DNA of 64,000 nt from Bacillus ndiopicus (GCF_000612805.1 NZ_HG964405.1:609561-673560), one strand, 5' to 3'; shown: positions 18,784 through 27,155, counted from the first letter of the stretch. Program-made: numbers and translations. Notes: generated by a model from the sequence alone, not told the origin.

Positions 18784-19083
18784 AAAAATCACTCCAATTG
18801 GCATTTTTAATTTGTGAGAAAAGTCCCCTTTATTGAAGTCACATTACGGCTATTTTATCATAGCGAGTTGGGGAATAATAGACAGAATAATGAAATGCTT
18901 TTGAAGGAATAGTAATATTGATAATCACCAATGATTAAATCCGAAAGAAATTGCACATACTAAAATCGTAATTCACCTACAAATGTATGTATTTTTATAA
19001 TGAAAAAACCTATTTTCATAGGTTAAATTTACGTATTAATGGATGTACAATGTATGTAACATAATATTAAGGAGATGTTTTTT
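18784..19083. other. Divergent intergenic region
   Basis: About 300 bases between the chemoreceptor and the hydroxyacyl-CoA dehydrogenase. Near the right end there is a perfect 7-bp hairpin AACCTAT-TTTC-ATAGGTT (about 19007-19024) that could be an operator or a weak terminator. No gene or clear promoter was found. Confidence 0.4.
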
Positions 19084-19974
19084 ATGTCATTCAAACATAT
19101 TACAATCGCAGGATCTGGGGTATTAGGTAGCCAAATTGCTTTTCAAACTGCATTTTTCGGCTATGATGTAACAGTTTACGATATTAATGATAAAGCATTG
19201 GCTGCTGCAAAAGAGCGCTTTGAAAAATTAACATCTGTCTATGGTGAATATTTCAACGATCAAGCACGTGCTGAAAAAGCATTTGCTAGCCTTTCATATA
19301 GCTCAGATTTGGCTGATGCAGTAAAAGATGCTGATTTAATTATTGAAGCAGTACCTGAGGTAGTTGATATTAAAGTAAATTTCTATACACAATTAGGAAA
19401 AGTAGCACCAGAAAAAACAGTTTTCGCTTCAAACTCATCAACAATGCTGCCAAGCCAGTTTGCTGAATATACTGGTCGTCCTGAGAAGTTTTTAGCATTG
19501 CATTTTGCGAATGAAATTTGGAAAAATAATATTTCAGAAGTGATGGGACATGCTGGTACAGATCCAAAATATGCTGATTTAGTAGAGGAATTTGCGAAAA
19601 CAATCGGCATGATACCATTCCGTCTTCATAAAGAACAACCTGGTTATATTTTAAATACATTATTAGTTCCATTTTTAAATGCTGCACAATATTTATGGGC
19701 AAACGAAGTTGCTGATCCACATTCAATTGATAAAAACTGGATGATTTCAACTGGTGCTCCAGTCGGTCCATTTGGCTTCTTAGATATTATCGGTATGACA
19801 ACACCTTATAATTTATCCAATGCGAAAGCGGAACAAGGCGACCCAATTGCAAAATTAATTGCTGATAAATTAAAATCAGAGCTAATCGATCAAGGTAAAT
19901 TAGGTGTAGCGTCAGGTGAAGGCTTCTACAAATACCCAAACCCATCTTACAAAGAACCAGATTTCTTAAAATAA
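19084..19974 (+). CDS. 3-hydroxyacyl-CoA dehydrogenase family protein
   Basis: NAD-dependent dehydrogenase of 296 residues that should oxidise a 3-hydroxyacyl-CoA or a related beta-hydroxy acid. The Rossmann motif is IAGSGVLGSQIAF at 6-18. FASNSSTMLPSQFA and the catalytic-His segment ALHFANEIW replace the usual HFFNPA form, so the substrate may differ from 3-hydroxybutyryl-CoA. The C-terminal domain is complete (STGAPVGPFGFLDIIGM). GGAGATG lies 7 bases before the ATG at 19084; the ATG at 19075 overlaps that site. It has its own terminator. Confidence 0.88.
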   Translation: MSFKHITIAGSGVLGSQIAFQTAFFGYDVTVYDINDKALAAAKERFEKLTSVYGEYFNDQARAEKAFASLSYSSDLADAVKDADLIIEAVPEVVDIKVNFYTQLGKVAPEKTVFASNSSTMLPSQFAEYTGRPEKFLALHFANEIWKNNISEVMGHAGTDPKYADLVEEFAKTIGMIPFRLHKEQPGYILNTLLVPFLNAAQYLWANEVADPHSIDKNWMISTGAPVGPFGFLDIIGMTTPYNLSNAKAEQGDPIAKLIADKLKSELIDQGKLGVASGEGFYKYPNPSYKEPDFLK

Positions 19975-19985
19975 TATCGAAATCC

Positions 19986-20021
19986 AAGGCTGTCGAGTCA
20001 ATTTCTCGACAGCTATTTTTA
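19986..20021 (+). terminator. Terminator after the hydroxyacyl-CoA dehydrogenase gene
   Basis: CTGTCGAG and CTCGACAG pair across a 7-base loop, followed by a T-rich stretch. Confidence 0.85.
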
Positions 20022-20186
20022 TAACTCCGTTTTTCCAATAAAGGTATTAGAAAAAATTGAAGTTTACCCATTCAAAAAAACTTTATAATACTGCATTTTT
20101 AGTTATTCTCTTGCTTCAGGTCTACACTACTCGACTTAAATTGATTTAAAATGTTAAAATTATAAATATTAAAAGGAGTGTTGTCT

Positions 20187-20396
20187 ATGAAGGAAAATAA
20201 ATTTCAAATTACTGCCGCAACTGTTGCGATTGTTATCATCATGGGCTTTGTAGCTACTCATTTTATCAATATAGAAAATACATATAGATCAAATCAGCAG
20301 ATTATCGAAGAATGCTTTCAGGATTTTGAGCAAGGAAGCACAATAACAATTACAAAAATAGGAACTAATCAACCAGTATCGTGTGAAAAACAATAA
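20187..20396 (+). CDS. Small membrane-anchored protein of unknown function
   Basis: A 69-residue protein beginning MKENKFQITAATVAIV, with one membrane segment (about 9-28) followed by an exposed domain containing two Cys residues (EECFQDFEQGS and PVSCEKQ) that could form a disulfide outside the cell. AAAAGGAG lies about 9 bases before the ATG; the in-frame GTG at 20178 overlaps it. A terminator follows immediately. Family not recognised. Confidence 0.7.
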   Translation: MKENKFQITAATVAIVIIMGFVATHFINIENTYRSNQQIIEECFQDFEQGSTITITKIGTNQPVSCEKQ

Positions 20397-20397
20397 T

Positions 20398-20438
20398 GAA
20401 AACTCCACCTCCATTTTGATAGGAGCGGAGTTTTCATT
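20398..20438. terminator. Bidirectional terminator
   Basis: GAAAACTCC and GGAGTTTTC are paired between two convergent genes, giving a T-run in each direction. Confidence 0.75.
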
Positions 20439-20440
20439 AT

Positions 20441-22381
20441 TTAATATCTATTACCAATGATTTCACCTGTTACAGCATCAATACAAGCGATTTTCTTTTT
20501 CGATTTTTTCTCACAAAGCTTATAAACTAATTTTTCATAAGGCTCATCCTCATCATATTGAAGATCCCATTTTAAAATTGCATCAATGCTACTCCAAACA
20601 TTTTTGAAGTGTTCTTCGGTAATAAGAGACTTTTTATCAAAGGCTTTTATTTCATCGACTGTAATGTATGGATGCATTAAAAACTCGATAAAACCTGTTG
20701 TCATATTCACAGATAGGTAAAAGTGCTCGCCATCAATTAATTGACCGTCGCCAATATGTAAATAAAATTTGAAAAAGGCGCGCTGACTCTCTTCGTTCAG
20801 ACTTGGCTCGCCATCCTTTATTAGCATAAATGGTACGAATTCTTCAAAATGAGTTGCTATAAAAGAATAAGCAATTTCCTTGCACTGCTCATAGCTTAAC
20901 TGTAAATTCCCAGCTCTTTCCTTAAACCATAAAAATTCCTTTAGCTTTTTTGTTTCTTTATCAATCTTCACTTTTACTGTATTTTCACTGCGCTCGCGTA
21001 TAAAGCTATCAAAGGTAAGATCATTAGGAGAATCCCAATTTTCGTCACGCCATACGATTGCTATACAATCATCCATTTCTTCTTCACGAATACGAGTCAT
21101 GGAACGGGGGATACCAATAATTTCTTCAATAATATGTTGTTTTGCTTGGGCTGGTATATGAGGAAAAGGAAGAAACGATTCTGGTAGCTCCTCTTCATCC
21201 TCTGCAAAGCTAGTTTTTCCAGTAACAGCATCGAATGCTTTATAAAACTGTTCATTTTCATAAATAAGAAATAGGCCAGATTGTTCAATTGTGTAAACAT
21301 CTTTTGAAAGAAATCGCAATTGTAGCTGCCATTTTGCTTGTTGAATACATTGTGTTAGTAGCTTGTCTTTATCAAAAAGCTGTTTTGGTACATTTGGTAT
21401 AGTCTTTGTAAAACTGCGATAATTAAAATTAATAACTTCCCCAGAAGAGCTTACCTCGATTTTACAATACGGTTTTGATAATGGGGAACCAGCGACAAAT
21501 TGTTCATAGGTAAACTTGCTGCTCTTCTCTTTTTCTTCCGTTGATGAAAGGGTGAAATATTGTAATGCCTCTGGATGCTCTTTATGTAAAAAATTTTCTG
21601 CAATCATTCGTTTTTCGACAATAGATAGCTGCATATTTAAATCGGCATAGCTGTCTATTGAAAGCTCTATTAGTTTCCCTTCATTATTTAATGTTACTGC
21701 AATGCCATCATTTAAATAATCATCGGCAGCCCAAGCAAATGAAACTTGGTCATCACTATAATCCTCAATAATAAGCTTAAAATCATCTGGCATACTCACA
21801 AATTTTAATGCTTTTTCAGCTAATTGCTCCTTTAACATATTAATCATCACTTCTTTCTCAATTGGTTTATACATAATTGTTTCCATCTGATGTTTTAAAG
21901 ATAGCCGTCCACGATACAAATACATTTTAATTGTATTTAGCGGTTTATTTAGCATTTCACCTATTTGAATAAGCGAAAAGTCATAAAAATAATGTAGTAC
22001 AATGGCAGTACGATACTCATTTCTTATGTAAGTTAATGCTTCATGCACAAAATCATATGGTAAAGGTGAATTGTCTACATGATCTAATTGTTGCAATATC
22101 TGCTCTGTTTCAACAACAAGAGTTCGTTTTCTTTTGCTTAAAGCAGCGTAGCATTCATGAATTAATATTTTAAATAGCCATGTTGAAAAATATTTTGGCT
22201 CCTTTAATTGATAAATTGATTGATAAGCCTTTAAGCATGTTTCCTGTACAATATCAAGCGCATCCTCTTGATTATCAACATAGGATATTGCCTTTGCCAA
22301 AAGGCGTGGCTTTTCTTGCTCAATTATTAAATCAAAAGCTTTAGTGTCTCCTTGGATTGCTTTTTTCACTAACTTTTCCAA
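20441..22381 (-). CDS. ECF sigma factor fused to YcdB/YcdC-like C-terminal repeats
   Basis: A 646-residue protein. Residues 1-170 form an ECF sigma factor: region 2 around EDALDIVQETCLKAYQSI and region 4 around SLIQIGEMLNKPLNTIKMYL. The remaining 470 residues have no membrane segment and resemble the repeated YcdB/YcdC domains usually found in exported Bacillales proteins, with repeated AFDAVTGKTSF-, SVNMTTGFIEF- and CIDAVTGEIIG-like units. It starts at TTG with AGGGGGGATGA in front. No anti-sigma gene is adjacent, so the tail may control the sigma part. The domain assignment of the tail is moderate; the fusion itself is clear in one uninterrupted frame. Confidence 0.85.
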   Translation of the reverse strand: MEKLVKKAIQGDTKAFDLIIEQEKPRLLAKAISYVDNQEDALDIVQETCLKAYQSIYQLKEPKYFSTWLFKILIHECYAALSKRKRTLVVETEQILQQLDHVDNSPLPYDFVHEALTYIRNEYRTAIVLHYFYDFSLIQIGEMLNKPLNTIKMYLYRGRLSLKHQMETIMYKPIEKEVMINMLKEQLAEKALKFVSMPDDFKLIIEDYSDDQVSFAWAADDYLNDGIAVTLNNEGKLIELSIDSYADLNMQLSIVEKRMIAENFLHKEHPEALQYFTLSSTEEKEKSSKFTYEQFVAGSPLSKPYCKIEVSSSGEVINFNYRSFTKTIPNVPKQLFDKDKLLTQCIQQAKWQLQLRFLSKDVYTIEQSGLFLIYENEQFYKAFDAVTGKTSFAEDEEELPESFLPFPHIPAQAKQHIIEEIIGIPRSMTRIREEEMDDCIAIVWRDENWDSPNDLTFDSFIRERSENTVKVKIDKETKKLKEFLWFKERAGNLQLSYEQCKEIAYSFIATHFEEFVPFMLIKDGEPSLNEESQRAFFKFYLHIGDGQLIDGEHFYLSVNMTTGFIEFLMHPYITVDEIKAFDKKSLITEEHFKNVWSSIDAILKWDLQYDEDEPYEKLVYKLCEKKSKKKIACIDAVTGEIIGNRY

Positions 22382-22407
22382 TAACTCATCCCCCCTATAT
22401 ACTTAGA

Positions 22408-22432
22408 TATGTAAAGGAGCAAAAAGGTTTCA
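22408..22432 (-). promoter_or_regulatory. Possible ECF-type promoter upstream of the fused sigma gene
   Basis: On the minus strand TGAAACCTTTTT is a strong match to the SigW-class -35 element, with CATA, a weak -10 match to CGTA, 15 bp downstream. It would allow autoregulation. Confidence 0.35.
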
Positions 22433-22493
22433 AAATTACTTACACGAATATTATTATAATGCTTCTAAATAGTTAATATTTCAATCAAACAGC

Positions 22494-22538
22494 AAAAAGC
22501 TGTCAGAAAAGCGGCGCGCTAACCTGCTTTTCAGACAA
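22494..22538 (-). terminator. Terminator of the DUF3231-Mn-catalase operon
   Basis: TGTCTGAAAAGC and GCTTTTCTGACA pair on the minus strand, followed by GCTTTTTGC. Confidence 0.75.
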
Positions 22539-22548
22539 CTTTAAGCTT

Positions 22549-23406
22549 CTAATTATTCATATCTTTAAGACCAGGGCTATGTTCGTTTGGCATCTCTGGC
22601 ATTACTGGTACTGGGAATCCTTTTGGTGGAGGTGTCACTTCAAGTGTTCCACCATTTCTACTTGGCGTTTGCCCTTGGAAAATTTCTTGGATACGTGTTT
22701 GATCTAATCTAAAATTAAATTGAGCATTATGGAATCCCATTTCCACGAACTTTCTGCATTCTGGATATTTATTGATATCGTAGTTCGGTACAGGGAACAG
22801 TTTTCCCCAATCTACACCTAAAGTTTCCAATGCTTTAGCAAATGCATTTTGATGAGCGTTGTCCCGCACAATCAAAAAAGCAAGTGTTTCTCTAAATGTC
22901 TGATTAGAGCTCATTTCATAAATACGTGTTTTTTGAAGCACACCCGTAGATTCAAGTACTAAATTGTCTAATAAATCTGCAATGAGGTTCCCGTGGGCGT
23001 ATACCCATGAACCATTCCAAGGGTTACCTGCAGCATCCACAGGTAGAGATGCTTGTGCTCCTATAATATAGTGATGTGGATTAGCGTGTCTAACCGCATC
23101 ATCTAATGGTGCTTGATCCATACCACTATTGCCAGGGAGAGAAGACTCCCCAGAATCATTCAGTAATTGGTTAATGGTATTTTGTACTAGTTCTACGTGG
23201 GCAATTTCTTCTAAGAAAACGCCGCGAAGTAAATCGCGGTATTGAGTTTCTTTTCCTCTAAAATTTGAGCTTTGGAAAAAGTATTGCATCATCGTTCTCA
23301 TTTCACCATAATGGCCACCTAGTATTTCTTGCATAACACGAGCTGCTTCAGGATCAGGCTTGTCTGGTTTAATGATGTTGATTAATTCCTCTTTGTAATA
23401 ATACAT
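22549..23406 (-). CDS. Manganese catalase family protein
   Basis: Ferritin-like di-manganese protein of 285 residues, expected to break down hydrogen peroxide; relatives include the spore-associated CotJC and YdbD. Metal-ligand motifs are visible: E in GGHYGEMRTMMQYFFQS, E-x-x-H in LEEIAHVELV, a Glu in LVLESTGVL and H in IVRDNAHQNAF. The length fits the full-size Mn-catalase class. The upstream gene is a DUF3231 protein 19 bases away, and the gamma-type SASP gene follows further upstream, suggesting use during sporulation or in the spore coat. Confidence 0.92.
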   Translation of the reverse strand: MYYYKEELINIIKPDKPDPEAARVMQEILGGHYGEMRTMMQYFFQSSNFRGKETQYRDLLRGVFLEEIAHVELVQNTINQLLNDSGESSLPGNSGMDQAPLDDAVRHANPHHYIIGAQASLPVDAAGNPWNGSWVYAHGNLIADLLDNLVLESTGVLQKTRIYEMSSNQTFRETLAFLIVRDNAHQNAFAKALETLGVDWGKLFPVPNYDINKYPECRKFVEMGFHNAQFNFRLDQTRIQEIFQGQTPSRNGGTLEVTPPPKGFPVPVMPEMPNEHSPGLKDMNN

Positions 23407-23425
23407 TCATACACCTGCAATCATT

Positions 23426-23935
23426 TTATTTTTTTGGATAATCTACATGCAGTGGAGGAGGTACGAGCCAACCTTTATTTTTATTTAAACGTAAAAGTTT
23501 AGCACCAAGCTGAGCTTTAGCGATATGGAATTGACCGTACATAAAGGCAATATCTTCTCTAGTGGAAGAAGCCATTGCTTGGCTACATGCTACTAATCCA
23601 ACAGCAATGTCCGCAGAAAGCGCAGCGCTAATTTCTGGATCATTGAATTTTGCACCTGGTGGTATGTCTTGTGGTCTTGCTACAGGTCGCTCAGGTGGTG
23701 CAGGAGGTAACCCAATACCGTTAATTTTTAAAATCTTTTCTAACTGTCTTACTTCTTCTCTGCAAACGTCGATGATATCTTCAATAATTTTTTTGAGATC
23801 TTCGTCACCAGCATGATTGTAAAATGTTTGTTTGCCAGCAATCATGCCGTAGTTTGCCATTAAATTTGACCAAATGCTAAATACTTCACCATAATGCAAT
23901 GGTTCATCTTTTGGATTGCCACTAAGTATACCCAT
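23426..23935 (-). CDS. DUF3231 family protein
   Basis: A 169-residue helical protein of the DUF3231 family, often found near spore genes in Bacillales; its function is unknown. Characteristic blocks are GIGLPPAPPERP, PPGAKFNDPEISAAL, STREDIAFMYGQFH and KGWLVPPPLHVDYPKK. The ATG at 23935 with AAAGGAAG 6 bases upstream is preferred; the frame is open to 23968 without a suitable site. It is cotranscribed with the Mn-catalase gene. The family may be ferritin-like, which would fit its neighbour, but this is inference. Confidence 0.9.
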   Translation of the reverse strand: MGILSGNPKDEPLHYGEVFSIWSNLMANYGMIAGKQTFYNHAGDEDLKKIIEDIIDVCREEVRQLEKILKINGIGLPPAPPERPVARPQDIPPGAKFNDPEISAALSADIAVGLVACSQAMASSTREDIAFMYGQFHIAKAQLGAKLLRLNKNKGWLVPPPLHVDYPKK

Positions 23936-24054
23936 ACTACACTTCCTTTCAAATTTGTGCACTTGCATGCAGTTCTAGTATGGGTTAGTACAGAGGAAAA
24001 AATACAACTATTTAGGCGACCTATTTAGCAGAACAAGGAAGCGGTAAGTTAGCA

Positions 24055-24083
24055 GAAAAAAACCGGCAAAAAAATTGCCGGTT
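24055..24083 (-). terminator. Terminator of the gamma-type SASP gene
   Basis: On the minus strand AACCGGCAA pairs with TTGCCGGTT and is followed by a long T-run. Confidence 0.9.
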
Positions 24084-24099
24084 AGGGGTAATAATCAAC

Positions 24100-24276
24100 T
24101 TATTTTGTACCGTTTTGATTACGGTTATTTGTGAACTTACCTGATGCTAGTTGCTTGTTGGCTTCTGCTTTTTGTACTTGTTGTCTAACTTCGTTTACAT
24201 CAGTTTCCGCCCCAAACTCCTCATTCATTTTATTCGGAGTTTTTGGATTAAAGTTTTGATTATTATTTTTTGGCAT
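24100..24276 (-). CDS. Gamma-type small acid-soluble spore protein
   Basis: A 58-residue protein rich in Asn, Gln and Lys, with no Cys, Trp or membrane segment. The stretch EEFGAETDVNEVRQQVQKAE matches the repeat of gamma-type SASP (SspE), here present once. Such proteins are stored in the spore core and degraded at germination as an amino acid source. GGGAGGTG lies 6 bases before the ATG at 24276; the frame extends to 24309 without a site. A sigma-G-like promoter precedes it. Expression late in the forespore is inferred. Confidence 0.88.
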   Translation of the reverse strand: MPKNNNQNFNPKTPNKMNEEFGAETDVNEVRQQVQKAEANKQLASGKFTNNRNQNGTK

Positions 24277-24297
24277 GAAATTCACCTCCCTGAAAAC

Positions 24298-24326
24298 TAG
24301 TCTGTACAAAGGAGGTTTTATTATGC
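24298..24326 (-). promoter_or_regulatory. Candidate sigma-G promoter for the SASP gene
   Basis: On the minus strand GCATA (24322-24326) is followed after 17 bases by CAGACTA (24298-24304), close to the forespore sigma consensus GHATR-N18-CATWHTA. Confidence 0.45.
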
Positions 24327-24582
24327 GTAAATTTTTTTATTAATGAAAAATTACTTAATGACAAATAAAATTGTCCCTAATGAATTTCCATTGGATATTG
24401 CTTTATATCTCAGTTGATAATGGATGTAGATTAAAGTCATAAAGCGAAAAAACTTTGGGTTACTTATTGCTTTGTGGAAAGCGATTGTTAGGTAAATCAC
24501 TTTGTTAGTAGCTTTAATTATTTGGATAGGAATCACTTTATAATTAAAAATTTCATATTTTATATTATTTCTTTTTAAAATT
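24327..24582. other. Intergenic region without a supported gene
   Basis: AT-rich sequence between divergent genes. An open frame on the minus strand (24351-24536) lacks a ribosome-binding site. Nothing else was recognised apart from the promoters at the two edges. Confidence 0.4.
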
Positions 24583-24609
24583 TGAACAATTTCCCTTGAA
24601 GATGTCGTC
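24583..24609 (+). promoter_or_regulatory. Candidate ECF autoregulatory promoter
   Basis: TGAACA (24583-24588) and CGTC (24606-24609) are 17 bases apart and resemble ECF -35 and -10 elements. They lie about 29 bases before the sigma gene, so autoregulation is plausible. Confidence 0.4.
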
Positions 24610-24637
24610 TAAGGTATTAATTAAGGAGGTGTTATTG

Positions 24638-25159
24638 TTGGAGCATCTAGTGGAACAATACGGTGAATACTTATTTCATCTCGGCTATTTATATGTAAAA
24701 GATAGGCAGCTAGCAGAGGAAATTACTCAGGATGTTTTTCTGAAATATATGCAACAGCCAGAGAAATTTCGTGGAGACGCATCATTAAAGACATATTTAA
24801 CAAGGATTTTAATTAATCGCTGCTATGATGAGCTAAAGAAAATTAAACGTAAAACGCTATTCAATCAATGGCTGTTTAAAAAAGATAAAAATCAGCCTTC
24901 TATTGAGCATACATATATTAAGCAAGAAGCTTATCAAACATTGTTGGACAAGGTTTTACAATTATCTCTACATTATCGGGAAATTATAATTTTATACTAT
25001 TACGAAGAATTTGAAGTAAAGGAAATCGCAAATTTATTAGGTTTATCGGAAAATACAGTGCGTACAAGATTGCGCCGTGCACGCGAAATACTAAAAACAG
25101 ATCAGCAATTAGAGGAAATCTACCAATATATGAGGGGGATGAATCATGAATCAATTTAA
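24638..25159 (+). CDS. ECF RNA polymerase sigma factor
   Basis: Sigma factor of 173 residues. Region 2 is at about 15-65 (DRQLAEEITQDVFLKYMQQ) and the region 4 helix-turn-helix at about 105-155 (EVKEIANLLGLSENTVRTRL). TTAAGGAGGT is best spaced for the TTG at 24638, giving the start MEHLVEQYGEYLFHLGYLY. It overlaps the next gene by 14 bases, which encodes a membrane protein expected to be its anti-sigma or sensor partner. A possible ECF promoter lies just upstream. Confidence 0.93.
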   Translation: MEHLVEQYGEYLFHLGYLYVKDRQLAEEITQDVFLKYMQQPEKFRGDASLKTYLTRILINRCYDELKKIKRKTLFNQWLFKKDKNQPSIEHTYIKQEAYQTLLDKVLQLSLHYREIIILYYYEEFEVKEIANLLGLSENTVRTRLRRAREILKTDQQLEEIYQYMRGMNHESI

Positions 25160-26636
25160 AAAGCAGCTACAAAGTGATCTTCAAAGGAAAGTGCCATTCA
25201 CGAACGAACTGAAGAATCGCATTATTCATAATGAAAAAACAAAATCGAGCAATCGATGGCGTTTAATTCCTGTTTATATCTCATTAGCGGCTATCGTGTT
25301 TTTTTTACTATCAACTATAAACAAGTCTGACATACAGCAGGTCGTAGAAGAAAATGCGACTATACTAAAGCCTGACACACAGCAAGCTGTTGATAAAAAT
25401 ACGACTATACACGCAAGCTATGATAAAGCACCAAGTACCATTTATAAAGATATTCAAAATGCACCATTAATAAACGGAGAGCACAAAAACTATTTTCGCA
25501 TTAATTCAGTAAATAGAATGCTTGTTTTTACGGTAGAAAATACAGGAGCAAATCCATTTACGTGGAAAATATATAAGCCTAATAATGAAGTCTGGTATAA
25601 TGGATCACTGGCTCCAAATCAGTCTAAGTCTTATATAATTGATGATAAAAATGCGGTTGCAATAGGTGAATATCATTTATCTGTAATTTCTAGAAATGGT
25701 GGACCTGGCAATGTGAGCTTTACAATAAAAGAAAAAGAATCTTTACTACCTATTTTAAATGAGGGAAAACATATTGTAGATGTAGAATATAGTGATTTTT
25801 TAGGCGATTCATGGATGCTGTATTCACCATTAATTATTGATGAAAATGCTAGTATTACTTACGGGGATTATATTGTTTATTATGGGAAAAACGGTCTTGC
25901 AGGCTCAACTGTTTTAGGGCTGCCTGGAGATGAAGTAGTGATTGAGCAAGGTAGGGTGCTTGTTAATAATGAAGAGCTGCAAATTCATGGCTTAAATAAG
26001 AAAATTGATAAAATGACGCAAGACAATCCAATGACAAACCCCTATTTTTTCCATAGAAAAGGGGAGGCAACGGATCGCTTCATAGACCAAAAAATGTTAG
26101 CTAATGAAAATGAATGGATTATTTATAATAATGAAGGCGGTCATACAATTTTAAATATCACAAATGCACAAATCGCCGGAAAAGTAATTGGTGTCCAAAA
26201 ATTTGAGCCAACATTTGAGTTAAATACAGAGGAAAAAGCACTCTATGAGGCATTTAAAGCAAGCCATAATTTAGAGCTATTACGAAATATTGCACCGCTA
26301 ACAATTGCAAAAATTTATATTGTAGCTGAAATGGAGCAAGAATATAGTATGTACAAAGCTTTATTTACTACTATTGATGATGAGGAAACAAGAGAGGTAA
26401 GGGATTATATTAAAAAAGCACAGCCTGTACGGGAGGCTTATTTTACGAAGGAAATTGAGCAACTAGGAGCGGCAAAAGTATTCGCAGGTCTAGAAACAGG
26501 TGAATTTATTCAACAGTCAGAGGATTACGGAACTATTACATTCTTTTCTTCCATAGATGGAATGGAAACTAGGGTAACAATGAGGAAAAATGACAAGGGA
26601 ATTTGGCAGCCTGCTTTTAGCCGACCGATTTATTGA
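25146..26636 (+). CDS. Probable anti-sigma/sensor membrane protein with signal-peptidase-I-like domain
   Basis: A 496-residue protein: cytoplasmic N-terminus (1-37), one membrane segment (38-58), an imperfect 12-residue duplication (DIQQVVEENATI / DTQQAVDKNTTI), a beta-rich domain (about 108-195) and a region (about 228-352) resembling signal peptidase I (S26). The S26 hallmark GLPGDEVVIEQGRVLVNN is present. However, the catalytic Lys position before it reads GSTV instead of VKRV, and no SxMxP serine motif is seen, so it is probably not a peptidase. The overlap with the sigma gene supports an anti-sigma role; the 37-residue cytoplasmic part is short for a classical anti-sigma domain. The frame stays open for 49 more codons after the TGA. 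Confidence 0.8.
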   Translation: MNQFKKQLQSDLQRKVPFTNELKNRIIHNEKTKSSNRWRLIPVYISLAAIVFFLLSTINKSDIQQVVEENATILKPDTQQAVDKNTTIHASYDKAPSTIYKDIQNAPLINGEHKNYFRINSVNRMLVFTVENTGANPFTWKIYKPNNEVWYNGSLAPNQSKSYIIDDKNAVAIGEYHLSVISRNGGPGNVSFTIKEKESLLPILNEGKHIVDVEYSDFLGDSWMLYSPLIIDENASITYGDYIVYYGKNGLAGSTVLGLPGDEVVIEQGRVLVNNEELQIHGLNKKIDKMTQDNPMTNPYFFHRKGEATDRFIDQKMLANENEWIIYNNEGGHTILNITNAQIAGKVIGVQKFEPTFELNTEEKALYEAFKASHNLELLRNIAPLTIAKIYIVAEMEQEYSMYKALFTTIDDEETREVRDYIKKAQPVREAYFTKEIEQLGAAKVFAGLETGEFIQQSEDYGTITFFSSIDGMETRVTMRKNDKGIWQPAFSRPIY

Positions 26637-26751
26637 ATAGTTGGAACTCATTATGTGCGATATCGTCCATCAATTGAAACAATTGTATTTCAAGACATGC
26701 AGCTTTCTATTGATGACACCTATGATTTTAAAAACAAGGGGAGTGATAATT

Positions 26752-27153
26752 TTGAAGAAACATATCCTTCTTGCTGTATTTGCACTTGTTATGTTATTCA
26801 TAACGGCATGCTCAGATGCTCAAAATGATTTTTCAACTGTTGAAAAAACGATTGTAATAGGCAACCCAACTGTAGAAGAGGTAATGGAACTCGACCCTGA
26901 TGCGGATATTTTTATTTGGAATAACACTGTCTATAAAACGCATATTGATTGGGTTGATGCATTAACTTTAATTGAAGACGAATTAGTAGGAGCGATTGAA
27001 TTGAATAGCGCTACCTTAAGTAAATTTTCCAATTTAGCCGCTAATAAATTGCCAGTTGGTACAGAAATTTATACAGCAACTGAGAGAAACGATATTTTAA
27101 TTGCAAAACATGATGATGAAACAAAATATTATTTAATGCTAGTGGAAGGCTAA
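26752..27153 (+). CDS. Lipoprotein of unknown function
   Basis: A 133-residue protein with the signal peptide MKKHILLAVFALVMLFITAC, where ITAC is a lipobox and the Cys is the lipidation site. The mature part contains VEEVMELDPDADIFIWNN and VDALTLIEDELVGAIELN, features seen in small Bacillales lipoproteins of unknown role. AGGGGAGTGAT is 8 bases before a TTG at 26752. The frame is open back to 26641, but that part overlaps a remnant of the preceding gene in another frame. It may belong to the sigma/anti-sigma operon. Confidence 0.8.
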   Translation: MKKHILLAVFALVMLFITACSDAQNDFSTVEKTIVIGNPTVEEVMELDPDADIFIWNNTVYKTHIDWVDALTLIEDELVGAIELNSATLSKFSNLAANKLPVGTEIYTATERNDILIAKHDDETKYYLMLVEG

Positions 27154-27155
27154 AG

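Noticed and set aside
24351..24536. 61-codon minus-strand open frame
   Set aside because: No ribosome-binding site before its GTG and no protein-like features.
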